Positions 1 to 8,603 are shown, numbered from the stretch's first letter. The stretch is DNA of 64,000 nucleotides from Demequina lutea (GCF_013409005.1 NZ_JACBZO010000001.1:2294001-2358000); one strand, 5' to 3'. Notes: generated from the sequence alone by a model not told the origin. Program-made: numbers and translations.

Positions 1-686
1 GTGGCGTCGGGAGTGGCCGCACCGTTCACCTCCTCGCAGATCAGCACACGCGCGGAAGGCTTGGTCTCGATGCGCCGCTCGAGCCCAACCGTCGCCGTTG
101 CGAGCATCATAAAACCGTCTCTCGTGAGCCAACCGACGGTGTCGTAACGCGGCGCGAGCGGCAGCACCCCCGCGAGCGTCACGGCGCCGTGCGTGGTCCG
201 CAGCCCCCATAGTCCCTGGTAGGAAGCTGGGATTCGAATCGAGCCCGCCGTGTCGCTTCCGACGCCGATGTCGGCCTGGCCAAGAGCCACGGCGCTTGCG
301 GGGCCGCTCGACGAACCTCCGGGGATCCCACCTCTCACCGCAGGATTCGGCGCGGTGCCGTAGTCGGGGTTGAGCCCCGCAATCGAGTATGCGAACTGGT
401 CCGTCTGCGCGATTCCCGCGACGTCCGCCCCCGCATCGAGCAGCGCCTGGACGGAAGGCGCAGTCTCGAGCTCTACAGGCGCCTCGGCGAGGTACGCGCG
501 GGATCCGGCGCCGATGCGCTGACCCGCGATCGCGAAGATGTCCTTGACGGCCACGGTGCGCCCACGCAGCGGACCGAGTCCCAAACCCTTGACGAGCGGC
601 TCTCCCACGACTCGCCACACCCTGGTGTCCATTTCCTGCGAGGGCGCGCCGTTGCCAGGTGGGCGCACCGCTGGGATGTCAGCCAT
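1..686 (-). CDS. amidase-signature hydrolase, C-terminus beyond window edge
   Basis: An open frame of 228 codons starts with ATG at 686 and runs off the left edge, so only the N-terminal half is visible. The amidase-signature catalytic triad can be read in order: Lys in VAVKD, the glycine/serine loop GGSSSGPASA with the cis-Ser, and the nucleophilic Ser in SDTAGSIRIPA. The family hydrolyses C-N amide bonds; members include allophanate hydrolase, nylon-type amidases and GatA. The GSSSGP form of the loop resembles allophanate-hydrolase or mandelamide-hydrolase relatives more than GatA, but the substrate cannot be fixed. No GatC or GatB gene adjoins it, which argues against a tRNA amidotransferase role. 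The amidohydrolase gene upstream lies on the same strand but is separated by about 400 bp. Confidence 0.9.
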   Translation of the reverse strand, partial: MADIPAVRPPGNGAPSQEMDTRVWRVVGEPLVKGLGLGPLRGRTVAVKDIFAIAGQRIGAGSRAYLAEAPVELETAPSVQALLDAGADVAGIAQTDQFAYSIAGLNPDYGTAPNPAVRGGIPGGSSSGPASAVALGQADIGVGSDTAGSIRIPASYQGLWGLRTTHGAVTLAGVLPLAPRYDTVGWLTRDGFMMLATATVGLERRIETKPSARVLICEEVNGAATPDA

Positions 687-1083
687 TGACTGCCTTTCGA
701 TGGGGGAACGCGGCGGTCCGGGCAAGTCAGACGAGTGAAGCCTCCCGCGTGCGGGAAATGGACAGCGCCCCACTTTGACTTCGAGATTACCGCCGCACCG
801 TTTCCCCACCATGCGATCGGGCCGGGCGAGACGGTGGGCTACGCGGCCGCGAATGTACCCGGCAAATATTCACCGAGAAACTCTGTACGCCCGGGACCAT
901 CGGCCGATAGGGCTCGTGTCCGGCGCTCCATCCCCCCTCGGAGCTCCGGTCGGCGCGAGGGCTGGGTTCGTCCCAGTCCTCGTCGTCGTTTCCGGACGGC
1001 ACATCCCCACCGCACATCCGGACGGCGCATTCGGATTACGGAGCCGGATTACGGAGCCGCCGACGCGAGACGCGCGCGAGTCC
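687..1083. other. gene-poor gap with a short tandem repeat
   Basis: No convincing gene is seen in these 397 bp. The frames that are open here are arginine-rich and lack coding-type third-position bias. The gap must hold the amidase promoter, but I could not pick a clear -35/-10 pair. It contains a 13-bp tandem repeat (CGGATTACGGAGC at 1032-1044 and again at 1045-1057) and related CCGGACGGC blocks near 994 and 1018. Confidence 0.5.
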
Positions 1084-2601
1084 CTACATGGCGTTGTACG
1101 TGACCGCGCCCGCCGTCATCGTCAGGGCGACAGGCATCACGCGCAAGGCAGAGGCCGTCAACGCGCCCGGATCGAAATCCAAGGCGACCAGGTCTGCAGG
1201 CACGCCATCCCGCACCGCCGGGAACGCCCACGTGGCGCGCAGAGCCTGGCCGATCGTCAAGGCGTTACCCGGCTCCCACGGCGACTGATTGTCGCGCGTG
1301 CGGTGCACGGCCGCCGAGATTCCCAACCACGGGTCGAGGGCCGACACGGGGGCATCCGATCCGAGACGCAGCGGCACCCCTGCGGCGGCGAGAGCGGCGT
1401 ACGGGAAAGCCCTTGCGGTGCGACCCACCCACAGTGCGTCGGTCACCTCCCGGTCGTCGAGGGCATGCTCCGGGTGAATGCCTGCCGCAATCCCTAGCGC
1501 GGCAAATCGCGACAAGTCCTCATCGCGCACCAACTGAGCGTGCTCGATCGATCCTCGCGCGCCGGTCTGTTCGAAGGCATCGAGCGCCTCCGAAACGGCC
1601 CTGTCGCCGATCGCGTGGAGCGCCACCTCAAAGCCGTGATCTCGGGCATCGGCGACAACCCTTGCGAGGTCCCCGCGTGGGTGAGCAGAATGCCCGAAGT
1701 CATGAGTCTGGGGATATGGCTCAAAGCACCAGGCCGTGCGCGTATTGAGCGCGCCGTCAGCGAAAATCTTGAGCGGACCGACCGTGACCAGCCCCCGAGT
1801 GCCCTGAACACGCCTCCCTGTGCGATCCCCGCGTGCGAGGGTCGCGTCCAAGTGTTGCGGATAGACGCCGGCCTCGACACGGAGCTGAGTGACGCCGCCC
1901 GCGACGCGTGCGGCCCACGTCTCCGGATTATCCGCCATCTCCAGGTCCATGACCCCCGTAACGCCCCTCGACGCCGCCGCCGCGACCGCGTCGCCGACCA
2001 GGGCCTCCACGGCCTTCACATCCGCCGCCTCTTCGGCCTCGAGCGCAATTTCCAGATCGAAAGCGGCCTGCTCCCTGAGGAGACCCGGCTTCGCGCCGTA
2101 ACGCGCCGCCGCCGCAGAATTGATCCACACGCAGTGAAGGTCGTGGCTTATCAGCACGATGGTTCGGCCGCGCTGGCCCGCCAGCACCGCCGCGTCGTCG
2201 AGGGCAAGCGCCGTGGGCACATCCGGCCACAAGGCGTCCTGGAAGCCCCTCGCGACCAGCGGCCTCGACATCGTTCCGCCGTCGTGGTCCATCCCAGCGA
2301 GCGCGTCGCTGACGGCACGCACCACCTCGGCGGCGGAGGCCAGTCCGGCGACACTCAGCCGATTCCTGTGCTTGGACCACAACGTGAAGTGGACGTGGTG
2401 ATCAACGAGCCCCGGCATGAGCCAGCGCCCGTCGAGGTCGATGCGCTCCGTCCCCGAATCGGGGCGAGCGCGCACTGAGCCCGCCGGCGACACCGACGTG
2501 ACTCGACCACCGGACAGACGCACGTCCACCAGGGCGTCGACGTGCGGCGAGTCGGCGCCCCAAAGTCGGGCTCGCTCAATCACCAGCGCAGATGTGGTCA
2601 T
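1084..2601 (-). CDS. YtcJ-like metal-dependent amidohydrolase
   Basis: This 505-residue protein belongs to the Amidohydro_3 (YtcJ-like) branch of the amidohydrolase superfamily, which deacylates N-substituted amino compounds or formamides using one or two metal ions. Seen directly: the metal motif HHVHF after the first beta strand (MPGLVDHHVHF), the carboxylate/lysine strand region VGPLKIFADGAL, the later histidines in ALHAIGD and SIEHAQL, and the C-terminal aspartate in LRLGSDAPV. Length is usual for the family. ATG at 2601 was chosen because upstream in-frame sequence is arginine-rich and not coding-like. A PAP2-type gene lies 85 bp upstream on the same strand. The substrate is unknown; with the neighbouring amidase it hints at breakdown of an amide compound, which is an inference. 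Confidence 0.9.
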   Translation of the reverse strand: MTTSALVIERARLWGADSPHVDALVDVRLSGGRVTSVSPAGSVRARPDSGTERIDLDGRWLMPGLVDHHVHFTLWSKHRNRLSVAGLASAAEVVRAVSDALAGMDHDGGTMSRPLVARGFQDALWPDVPTALALDDAAVLAGQRGRTIVLISHDLHCVWINSAAAARYGAKPGLLREQAAFDLEIALEAEEAADVKAVEALVGDAVAAAASRGVTGVMDLEMADNPETWAARVAGGVTQLRVEAGVYPQHLDATLARGDRTGRRVQGTRGLVTVGPLKIFADGALNTRTAWCFEPYPQTHDFGHSAHPRGDLARVVADARDHGFEVALHAIGDRAVSEALDAFEQTGARGSIEHAQLVRDEDLSRFAALGIAAGIHPEHALDDREVTDALWVGRTARAFPYAALAAAGVPLRLGSDAPVSALDPWLGISAAVHRTRDNQSPWEPGNALTIGQALRATWAFPAVRDGVPADLVALDFDPGALTASALRVMPVALTMTAGAVTYNAM

Positions 2602-2686
2602 GCACACAGCGTAGGGCCGCCAGCGGCACGCGCCGCAAGGCCATGGCCTCGCTACCGGCCCGGCGCTAGTGCACCGGTTGGGTGCC

Positions 2687-3412
2687 CTACGCCGCCAGCG
2701 GCACCCGTGCCACGCTCGCGCGCGACGCTCCATACATTCGGCGCGAGACGGCCACGGCCACCGTCGTGTAGACCACGCCAGCAAGCGCGTCAAACACATA
2801 GTGGTTGGCTGTCCCGAGGACGACGAACGTCATGGTCAATGGGTACAGCCACGCAAGATATTTCCACTTAGAACGGTTCAAAAGCACCACCGTGAGCGCA
2901 CACCAGAATGCCCAGGCCACGTGGACGCTCGGCATCGCCGCATAAAGGTTGGCAAGACCGGTCGCGTTGTCACCCCAAAACAGCACGGGATGCACGGTCA
3001 TGGTGTCGAGCGCGCCCGCGAGCGCGAAGCGCGGCGGAGCGAGCGGGTAGAGCCAATAGGTGGCAAGACCACCGAGCATGACGATGGCCAACGCGGTTCT
3101 CATCATCCTGTATTGGGGCTTCCTGCGCCTCCACATCCAGATCAGCACGCCCGCCGCGACCAGCATGTGCGTGGTCTGATACCAATAGCTGCCAAAGTCT
3201 GCGAGCCATTGATGCCTCACAAAGAGCGCGTTGAGGCCCGACTCGATGTTGATGCCAAGGCCCCGCTCGGCCCGCTCAATATCGAAGGCGTGCCCCATCG
3301 CGAGCGAATACCTGTCTGGAGAGGCCGACCGCATGATCGAGTAGATGCTGTAAAGCACCACCACAAGCCCGAGCTCCGTGCCCACGGGCCCACGGGCCCA
3401 AACCGACGCCAC
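2687..3412 (-). CDS. PAP2-family membrane phosphatase, N-terminus probably frameshifted
   Basis: The frame encodes 241 residues with about five hydrophobic segments and the two PAP2 active-site motifs AMPSVHVAWAF and ANHYVFD, so it should act on a lipid phosphate or inositol-phosphate headgroup at the membrane (PAP2_3/Aur1-like group). The only start available in this frame, GTG 3412, has no Shine-Dalgarno. A better start, ATG 3471 preceded by GAGGTG, lies in another frame and encodes MTNQHDDSGGPSSEGFF. The two frames meet exactly at an 8-bp direct duplication (3381-3400). Removing one copy joins them into a protein of about 258 residues. The catalytic core is intact in the present frame, so it may still be functional, phase-variable or a recent pseudogene. 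Confidence 0.75.
   Translation of the reverse strand: MASVWARGPVGTELGLVVVLYSIYSIMRSASPDRYSLAMGHAFDIERAERGLGINIESGLNALFVRHQWLADFGSYWYQTTHMLVAAGVLIWMWRRRKPQYRMMRTALAIVMLGGLATYWLYPLAPPRFALAGALDTMTVHPVLFWGDNATGLANLYAAMPSVHVAWAFWCALTVVLLNRSKWKYLAWLYPLTMTFVVLGTANHYVFDALAGVVYTTVAVAVSRRMYGASRASVARVPLAA
3381..3400. repeat. 8-bp direct duplication at the PAP2 frame junction
   Basis: The unit CCCACGGG occurs twice in tandem (3381-3388, 3389-3396) followed by half a unit, CCCA. Because 8 is not a multiple of three, gain or loss of one copy switches the N-terminal start at 3471 in or out of frame with the PAP2 core. Confidence 0.85.
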
Positions 3413-3548
3413 AGCATCTGGAAGAAACCCTCGGACGAGGGACCACCCGAATCGTCGTGCTGATTTGTCATAGTGGACTCACCTCGATCACGTCGGGGAT
3501 ATGCGCCAGATTATCTTTGCGGCGGCAAGGCCAGGGTGCATACACGGC

Positions 3549-4565
3549 TCACGCAGAGGCGCGAATGACCAGTTGGGTCGGAAGAATCGTCGTTCGCGGC
3601 CTGTCTTCTGCCCCGTTGAGCACGGCGATCAGGATATCCGCCATTGCCGCGCCCATCTCTTCCGAAGGTTGGCGCACGGTGGTCAGGGGCACCTCCGTCG
3701 ACCTTGCGGCCTCCGAATCGTCGTAACCGACCATCGCGATATCCGTAGGCACTTGTATGCCCATGGATCTGAGCACCGTCATCGCACCCGCAGCCATCGA
3801 GTCCGAGGCCACGAAGACGCCGTCGATGGAGGGATCCTGCTCCAACACGGTGCGCATGGCCGCGGCTCCCCCGCTCAAGGTGAAGTCGCCCTCGACAACG
3901 GGTCCCGGCGTGAGGCCCGCATCGGCGAGCGCCGCAAGGAATCCCGCCTCACGCTCCGATCCGACCCTCATGTTCTTGGGACCTGTGATCGTCGCTATAC
4001 GTTTGCGGCCGATCGCGATCAGTCGCTCAGTTCCCGTGCGCGAGCCGGCAACGTTGTCCACGTCGACGACGTATCCGCCTTCGATGCCCGCTGCCGGGCG
4101 CCCTCCAAAGACCACGGGGATGGTGCTCGTCAGGGTCGACAAGAATGTGTCGGCAGTGTGGTGAGAGACCACGAGCGCGCCGTCGACGTTTCCGCCTTGC
4201 AGGTAGCGCATCGTCTTGCCGTGGGGATCGGTGGAAGCCACCATCAGGTTGAGGACGTAGTCGGACTCTTGAAGCCGATCGTTGATGCCGACGATGATCG
4301 TCGCCAGGTAAAGGTCCCCGAACAAGCGGGTCATGTCCTCGGGCACGACGAGCGCGATTGCGTGTGCCTGCTTGCTAGCCAGGGAGCGCGCCGCCCTGTT
4401 GGGCACGTATCCGAGTTCCGCGATCGCCGCGCGAACAGTGCGGGCGATCTCTTCGGAAACCTTGGGGGAACCATTCACCACGCGCGAGACCGTTGCGCGT
4501 GACACTCCTGCGTGAGCGCCCACCATTTCTAGCGTGGGCGCGGACGGCGCCTTTAGCGTTCGCAT
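3549..4565 (-). CDS. LacI-family regulator, CebR-like
   Basis: 338 residues with the canonical LacI layout: an N-terminal helix-turn-helix (TLEMVGAHAGVSRATVSRVV, about residues 11-30), the hinge region NRAARSLAS near 57-65, then a periplasmic-binding-type sugar sensor domain ending in LPTQLVIRASA. LacI proteins bind palindromes and release them on sugar binding. The gene ends an operon-like series with an oligosaccharide ABC importer (binding protein, two permeases, regulator), which resembles the Streptomyces ceb locus. The operators ahead of the binding-protein gene (7975-7984 and 7996-8005) match the core of the known CebR box, so it probably represses its own importer until a cello-oligosaccharide or similar beta-glucoside is present. 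The inducer is inferred. Confidence 0.93.
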   Translation of the reverse strand: MRTLKAPSAPTLEMVGAHAGVSRATVSRVVNGSPKVSEEIARTVRAAIAELGYVPNRAARSLASKQAHAIALVVPEDMTRLFGDLYLATIIVGINDRLQESDYVLNLMVASTDPHGKTMRYLQGGNVDGALVVSHHTADTFLSTLTSTIPVVFGGRPAAGIEGGYVVDVDNVAGSRTGTERLIAIGRKRIATITGPKNMRVGSEREAGFLAALADAGLTPGPVVEGDFTLSGGAAAMRTVLEQDPSIDGVFVASDSMAAGAMTVLRSMGIQVPTDIAMVGYDDSEAARSTEVPLTTVRQPSEEMGAAMADILIAVLNGAEDRPRTTILPTQLVIRASA

Positions 4566-4655
4566 ACTGCGTCGGCCTCCTGAGGTTGGGGGCCCCGGTG
4601 GAGGCCCGGTCGCGCACTGGCGACACGAACCCTCCCACCAGGGACTCTCATGAAT

Positions 4656-5507
4656 TTAGCCCTTCACAGCACCCTGCATGATGCCAGCGATCAGTTGCTT
4701 GCCTGCGAACAAGAAGAGCAGGAGAAGCGGAATCGTCGCCAGTACCACGCCAGCCAAGACCAACGAGTAGTCCGTGAACTTCTCTGCTTGAAGCAAGCGC
4801 AGCGCCACCGGCAACGTCGGGTTCTGGTTGTTAAGCACGATGAATGGCCAGAAGAAGTTGTTCCACGTGGCCACGAAGGTGAACAGCCCGAGCATCGCCG
4901 CCGCCGGACGCGCGGCGGGAAGTGCCACGTGCCAGAAGACACGAATCATGGAACATCCGTCAACGCGCGACGCCTCGATCAACTCGGTGGGCAGCGACTG
5001 TGTCAAGTACTGCGTCATCCAGAACACGCCGAACGCCGTCACCAAGGCCGGAATGATGACCGCGCCGAGGTGCCCGGTCCAGCCGTACTTCTGCATGAGG
5101 ATGTACAGCGGAACCACGCCAAGTTGCACCGGAACGGCCATCGTCGCAATCACGGCAATGAGCAACGGGCCGGAGCCCTTGAACCGCAGCTTTGCGAATG
5201 CGAAGCCGGCCAACGTAGACAGCGCCACGGTGCTCGTCGACACCGTCAGCGACACGATCAAGGAGTTGCCGAGCGCCTTCCAGAAGTGGACGGAGGGGCT
5301 GTTGATCACATAAGAGGCGTTGTGCAGGAAGTTGCCTCCCGGCCACCACGACATGTTGGGATCGTTGATGGTGTACGAGTTACCGGAACCGATCAGGAAC
5401 GACCAGTAGAAGGGGAACAACGAGCCCAGAATCACCACGCCCAACACGACATAGACGAAGTTCGACGGGCGCCCGGCGCCGCGGGGCTTCCTGGTCCTGG
5501 GCGCCAT
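4656..5507 (-). CDS. sugar ABC transporter permease, MalG/CebG type
   Basis: 283 residues with about six membrane segments and the inner-membrane permease EAA loop (EASRVDGCSMIRVFWHVALP), which docks onto the ATPase. It is the second permease of a CUT1-family di/oligosaccharide importer. Its ATG overlaps the stop of the preceding permease by one base (TAATG), so the two are translationally coupled. No ATPase gene is present in the operon; as in the Streptomyces ceb system a shared MsiK-type ATPase encoded elsewhere would be needed. The LacI regulator follows 90 bp downstream. Confidence 0.93.
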   Translation of the reverse strand: MAPRTRKPRGAGRPSNFVYVVLGVVILGSLFPFYWSFLIGSGNSYTINDPNMSWWPGGNFLHNASYVINSPSVHFWKALGNSLIVSLTVSTSTVALSTLAGFAFAKLRFKGSGPLLIAVIATMAVPVQLGVVPLYILMQKYGWTGHLGAVIIPALVTAFGVFWMTQYLTQSLPTELIEASRVDGCSMIRVFWHVALPAARPAAAMLGLFTFVATWNNFFWPFIVLNNQNPTLPVALRLLQAEKFTDYSLVLAGVVLATIPLLLLFLFAGKQLIAGIMQGAVKG

Positions 5508-6535
5508 TACTTGCCTCCTACTTGAGCGATCTTCTGCGATACCTTTTTGGACTTCTTCACGGCGTCTTCGCCGGAGACAAACCTACGAGCCACCCAGGTA
5601 TTGATCAGCGTGATGATCATAATGAGCACGAACAGCAGCCAAGCAACCGCGGCCGCACGACCAAAGTTGAAGTCGAGCCAACCCATGTTGTACATGTACA
5701 GCGTGATCGTGAGCCACTGTTTGTTTGCCCCACCACGACCGAATGGGTCGTAGATCAACGGCTCCTCAAAGATCTGCAAGCCACCGATGGTGGACATGAT
5801 GATCACGAAGACGAACGTGGGCCTGATCTGCGGAATCGTCAAGGAAATGAAGCGACGCACCGCGCCAGCTCCGTCGACCTCGGCGGCCTCGTAGAGGTCT
5901 CGAGGGACGGCTTGCATGGCCGCGAGCAAGATGAGGGTGTTGTAGCCAGTCCATCTGAAGTTCACCATCGTGGCGATCGCCATATGGCTGGGAATCACGC
6001 TGGTGTGCCACAGGATCGGGCTGATACCGAAGTCAGCGAGAGTGTTGTTGATGAGTCCGTGCTGGTCGCCGAACATGTTGGAGAAGATCAACGCCACGGC
6101 GATAGGTGCCACCACGTAGGGCAACAGAACGCCCATTCTCCAGAAGGTCTTGGCGCGCAAATTCTGGTCGAGCATCGCGGCGATCAGCGTGGCGGCGACA
6201 ATCTGGGGCACGGACGACAACAAGAAGATCGAGAAGGTGTTGCGCATGGCCTTCCAGAAGTTCGGGTCGTGAAGGACCCACGAGAACTGCTGCAGACCGA
6301 CAAAGGTTCCCGTTCCACGAATGTGGTCCCAGTTCTGCATCGAGATGAAGGCGGTGTACAGGATCGGGAAGAGCCCGGTGATGGCAAAGACGAGAAAGAA
6401 CGGGGCGATGTACAGGTACGGCGAATACTTGACGTCCCAACGTCCGCGACGCTGCCGCCACGTGAGCGGCAGTTTGGTGCGCGACCGGTCCCCGGGAGTC
6501 TTCACGCCGTCAGGCTCAGTAGTGATGCTTGACAT
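5507..6535 (-). CDS. sugar ABC transporter permease, MalF/CebF type
   Basis: 342 residues: a cytoplasmic N-terminus of about 45 residues, then six predicted membrane spans and the EAA motif EAAEVDGAGAVRRFISLTIP near residue 240. It pairs with the downstream permease to form the channel of a CUT1 importer. ATG 6535 was chosen since AAGGAC lies just ahead of it; an in-frame ATG at 6565 is less well placed. The binding-protein gene ends 73 bp upstream. If that gene is inactive, this permease lacks its cognate receptor unless another binding protein serves it. Confidence 0.93.
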   Translation of the reverse strand: MSSITTEPDGVKTPGDRSRTKLPLTWRQRRGRWDVKYSPYLYIAPFFLVFAITGLFPILYTAFISMQNWDHIRGTGTFVGLQQFSWVLHDPNFWKAMRNTFSIFLLSSVPQIVAATLIAAMLDQNLRAKTFWRMGVLLPYVVAPIAVALIFSNMFGDQHGLINNTLADFGISPILWHTSVIPSHMAIATMVNFRWTGYNTLILLAAMQAVPRDLYEAAEVDGAGAVRRFISLTIPQIRPTFVFVIIMSTIGGLQIFEEPLIYDPFGRGGANKQWLTITLYMYNMGWLDFNFGRAAAVAWLLFVLIMIITLINTWVARRFVSGEDAVKKSKKVSQKIAQVGGK

Positions 6536-6608
6536 GGAGGTCCTTCGTGAAAGTTGAGGGCGCAACGATCCGGGCCACCCTTAAAGGCGTGGCCCGGATC
6601 AGAGCACA

Positions 6609-7934
6609 TTAACCGAGCGCCTTGATCTCCGTCATTGCCTGAGCCCAAGAGGTCGCGGGGTCCTGCGAGCCATCCTCGACACGCGTGAGCGCGTTCTGCA
6701 TGACGTCGTTGACCTTGAAGTAGTTCTGACCCTTGAACGGTGCGACGATACCCTGAGAACGGTTCTTGAAGATCGTTCCGAGGGTGGTCGAGTTGAAGAA
6801 CGTCGCGTTGGTCGGGGCAGCGCCCGCGGCCATTGCAGCGTTCAGCGAGGCCTCGTCGTCAAGCGCCTTGACCTGGCTCGGGAACGTGCCCGCTGCGGCC
6901 AGCGCCTTGAGCTGCTGCTCAGGAGCGGTCAGCCATGCGGCCAGTTCCGTTGCGGCTGCAACGTTCTTGCCATCGGCAGGAACGGTGAGGTACGAACCGC
7001 CCCAGTTACCAGCGCCACCGGGGAAGACGTCTGCGACGTTCCACGTGGTGGTGTTGGGGGCGTCACCCTTGATGACACCAAGCATCCAGCCTGGGCACAG
7101 CATGGTGGCGAACTGGCCGTTCGCCATGCCTGCTGCCCAGTCAGTGGACCACTCGGCGAGGTGAGCGGACTCCGTGGTCGACGCGGTCGTCAACTGGTCC
7201 CAGATCGCCTTGACGTCAGGGTTGGTCGTTGCGGTGACCGCACCGGTGGCCGGGTCTTCGTAAGCAGCCTTGACCTGGTTGATCATGCCCTGGTATGTAG
7301 CACCAGCGCTGTCGAACCACGCCTTGCCGGTGGCCTTCGTGTACTAGTCACCAACCTTGAAGTACGTGTCCCAACCGCCCGTAAGCAGCGTGGCAACAGC
7401 GGCGGGGTCGGTCGGAAGACCGGCTGCCTTGAAGAGAGCCGAGTCGTAGCAGACAGCCTCGGGGCCGATGTCGGTTCCGTAGGCAATCAGGCGACCCTTT
7501 GAGTCAGTTGCCGCAGCGGTCTTCCAGTCAAGCCAACGGCCCTTGACATCGGGACCGTTGGTCAGGTCTGCGAGAAGGTCGGCGTACTGCATGACCTCGG
7601 GCAACCAGTCAACCTCGATGGCCTCGACGTCATCAAGACCGCCGGCGCCGAGCTTGGCGAAGTAGTTGGTACGAGCGTCGTTCGACGTCGCAGCGACGTC
7701 CTGAACAACGGTGATGTTCGGGTGCAGCGTCGTGTATTCAGCCAACAGAGCATCGGTGTAACCGAAGTCGTTGAACGTTGCGACGTGCAGCGTGATGGGC
7801 GCCTGGCTGGTCGACGATGGGGCGACCGACGAACTGGGCGTTGTCTTCGCGCTGCTGCAACCAGCAACGAGAAGGGCGAATGCCGTGGCACCAGCGGCGA
7901 TGCCGAGGGCCTTGTGGCGGCGTGAGAAGCTCAC
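6609..7934 (-). pseudogene. oligosaccharide ABC importer binding lipoprotein with in-frame amber stop
   Basis: The gene would encode about 441 residues of an extracellular solute-binding protein (SBP family 1, CebE/MalE-like). GTG 7934 is the likely start, five bases after AAAGGAG. A lipoprotein signal peptide ends in the lipobox LVAGC (Cys about residue 26). The frame is interrupted by TAG at 7344-7346, between TYFKVGD and YTKATGKAWFDSAG. The same frame continues without further interruption to a normal stop at 6609, and both halves read as one binding protein. A single C-to-T change from CAG (Gln) would produce this. It is either a recent nonsense mutation or a sequencing error; the 198-residue upstream fragment could not form both lobes. 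Confidence 0.85.
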
Positions 7935-7957
7935 GTTCACTCCTTTGTGATGTAGGG

Positions 7958-7963
7958 ATGATA
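7958..7963 (-). promoter_or_regulatory. candidate -10 box of the importer operon
   Basis: TATCAT on the minus strand, about 24 bases before the GTG start. No good -35 hexamer lies at the usual spacing. One operator palindrome falls between the -10 and the expected -35 and the other just upstream, a placement suited to repression. Confidence 0.4.
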
Positions 7964-7974
7964 CAGACCCAATG

Positions 7975-7984
7975 AGAGCGCTCT
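7975..7984. promoter_or_regulatory. CebR-type operator, proximal copy
   Basis: Perfect palindrome AGAGCGCTCT, within TGAGAGCGCTCTA. The known CebR box of Streptomyces is TGGGAGCGCTCCCA, which shares the GAGCGCTC core. It lies about 40 bp before the binding-protein start, in the promoter spacer. Confidence 0.75.
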
Positions 7985-7995
7985 ACTCCCGTGTG

Positions 7996-8005
7996 AGAGC
8001 GCTCT
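7996..8005. promoter_or_regulatory. CebR-type operator, distal copy
   Basis: A second perfect AGAGCGCTCT within TGAGAGCGCTCTT, centred 21 bp (two helical turns) from the proximal copy, so two repressor dimers would sit on the same DNA face. A half-site, CGCTCTCA, follows at 8013-8020. Confidence 0.75.
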
Positions 8006-8291
8006 TTCGAATCGCTCTCACGGTAGGTCTGGGCGGCCATGCACGTCAATCGACAGGGCCCCTTGGAGCCGATTCGTCATCGAATCGTTACCAATGAGTT
8101 TCGATTGTTGGGTCGAACTCGGACTTGACCCGGTTCGATTCGAAAACCGGGCATCACCGGCGTCAATCGCGCTTGCCAGCAAATGCTGGGCCGTTGGTCC
8201 TTGGTGTGCATTCATGGCGGCCCGCAACCCTTCGGCTCGAGAGCATTTCGCCTCGCCCCCCAAGTAAAGAGTGAAAAAGAGATGACCGATC

Positions 8292-8603
8292 ATGAGGCGC
8301 GATGTTGCGCGGCCCCTCGGGACCGCCAGGGAACTGCCCGAGTGGCAGGACGACGTGCAACGGGCCTTCCGTCAGTCCTTAGGAGACGCCGACGCGAGCC
8401 TGTCGGGGGTCTTTGGCCCCGCGCTCGACGTCGAGGAGAACGTGCTGACGATCACGGTCCTCGAGTCCGAGTCCGCGAAGCCCCACGGGGTCTCGATCGC
8501 CACGGAGGAGCGAGGCACCCCCCGCCAGGCGCCACCGCGAGTGCGGCGCACTCCGCCCACTCGTAGTGGCCGCCCCGCCATTCTCAGGCGGGCGCCGCGC
8601 TAG
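8292..8603 (+). CDS. unknown small protein converging on mnmA
   Basis: This 103-residue frame was kept because roughly 85-90 percent of its third codon positions are G or C while second positions stay near half, the pattern of real genes here. I do not recognise the family. The middle part reads as an acidic, mildly hydrophobic stretch ([17 protein letters not shown] then [16 protein letters not shown]), and the last 30 residues are Arg/Pro-rich. ATG 8292 is the first start in frame; no strong Shine-Dalgarno precedes it. A better-placed ATG at 8282 lies in another frame, so a small frameshift near the start is possible. Its TAG at 8601-8603 interlocks with the mnmA stop (shared CTAG at 8600-8603). 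Confidence 0.5.
   Translation: MRRDVARPLGTARELPEWQDDVQRAFRQSLGDADASLSGVFGPALDVEENVLTITVLESESAKPHGVSIATEERGTPRQAPPRVRRTPPTRSGRPAILRRAPR

Larger units (their letters stand above)
7935..8291. other. regulatory intergenic region rich in CGATTCG motifs
   Basis: These 357 bp separate the importer operon from a divergent small gene. Besides the two LacI-type operators they hold four exact copies of CGATTCG or its complement: 8008-8014 and 8081-8087 in one orientation, 8070-8076 and 8136-8142 in the other. Two inverted repeats include them: GATTCG/CGAATC at 8071-8086 and CCCGGTT/AACCGGG at 8129-8151. No gene is convincing here. Confidence 0.55.

Noticed and set aside
735..1497. Plus-strand frames of 122 and 240 residues
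   Set aside because: Arg/Pro/His-rich, partly antisense to the amidohydrolase gene and without coding-type third-position bias in the gap.
6609..7286. Separate 225-residue protein starting MINQVKAAYEDP
   Set aside because: It is the C-terminal part of the binding-protein gene after the amber codon, with no ribosome site of its own.
8129..8151. GGTTCGATTC resembling a tRNA T-loop
   Set aside because: No acceptor, D or anticodon arm can be folded around it; it is part of a short inverted repeat.
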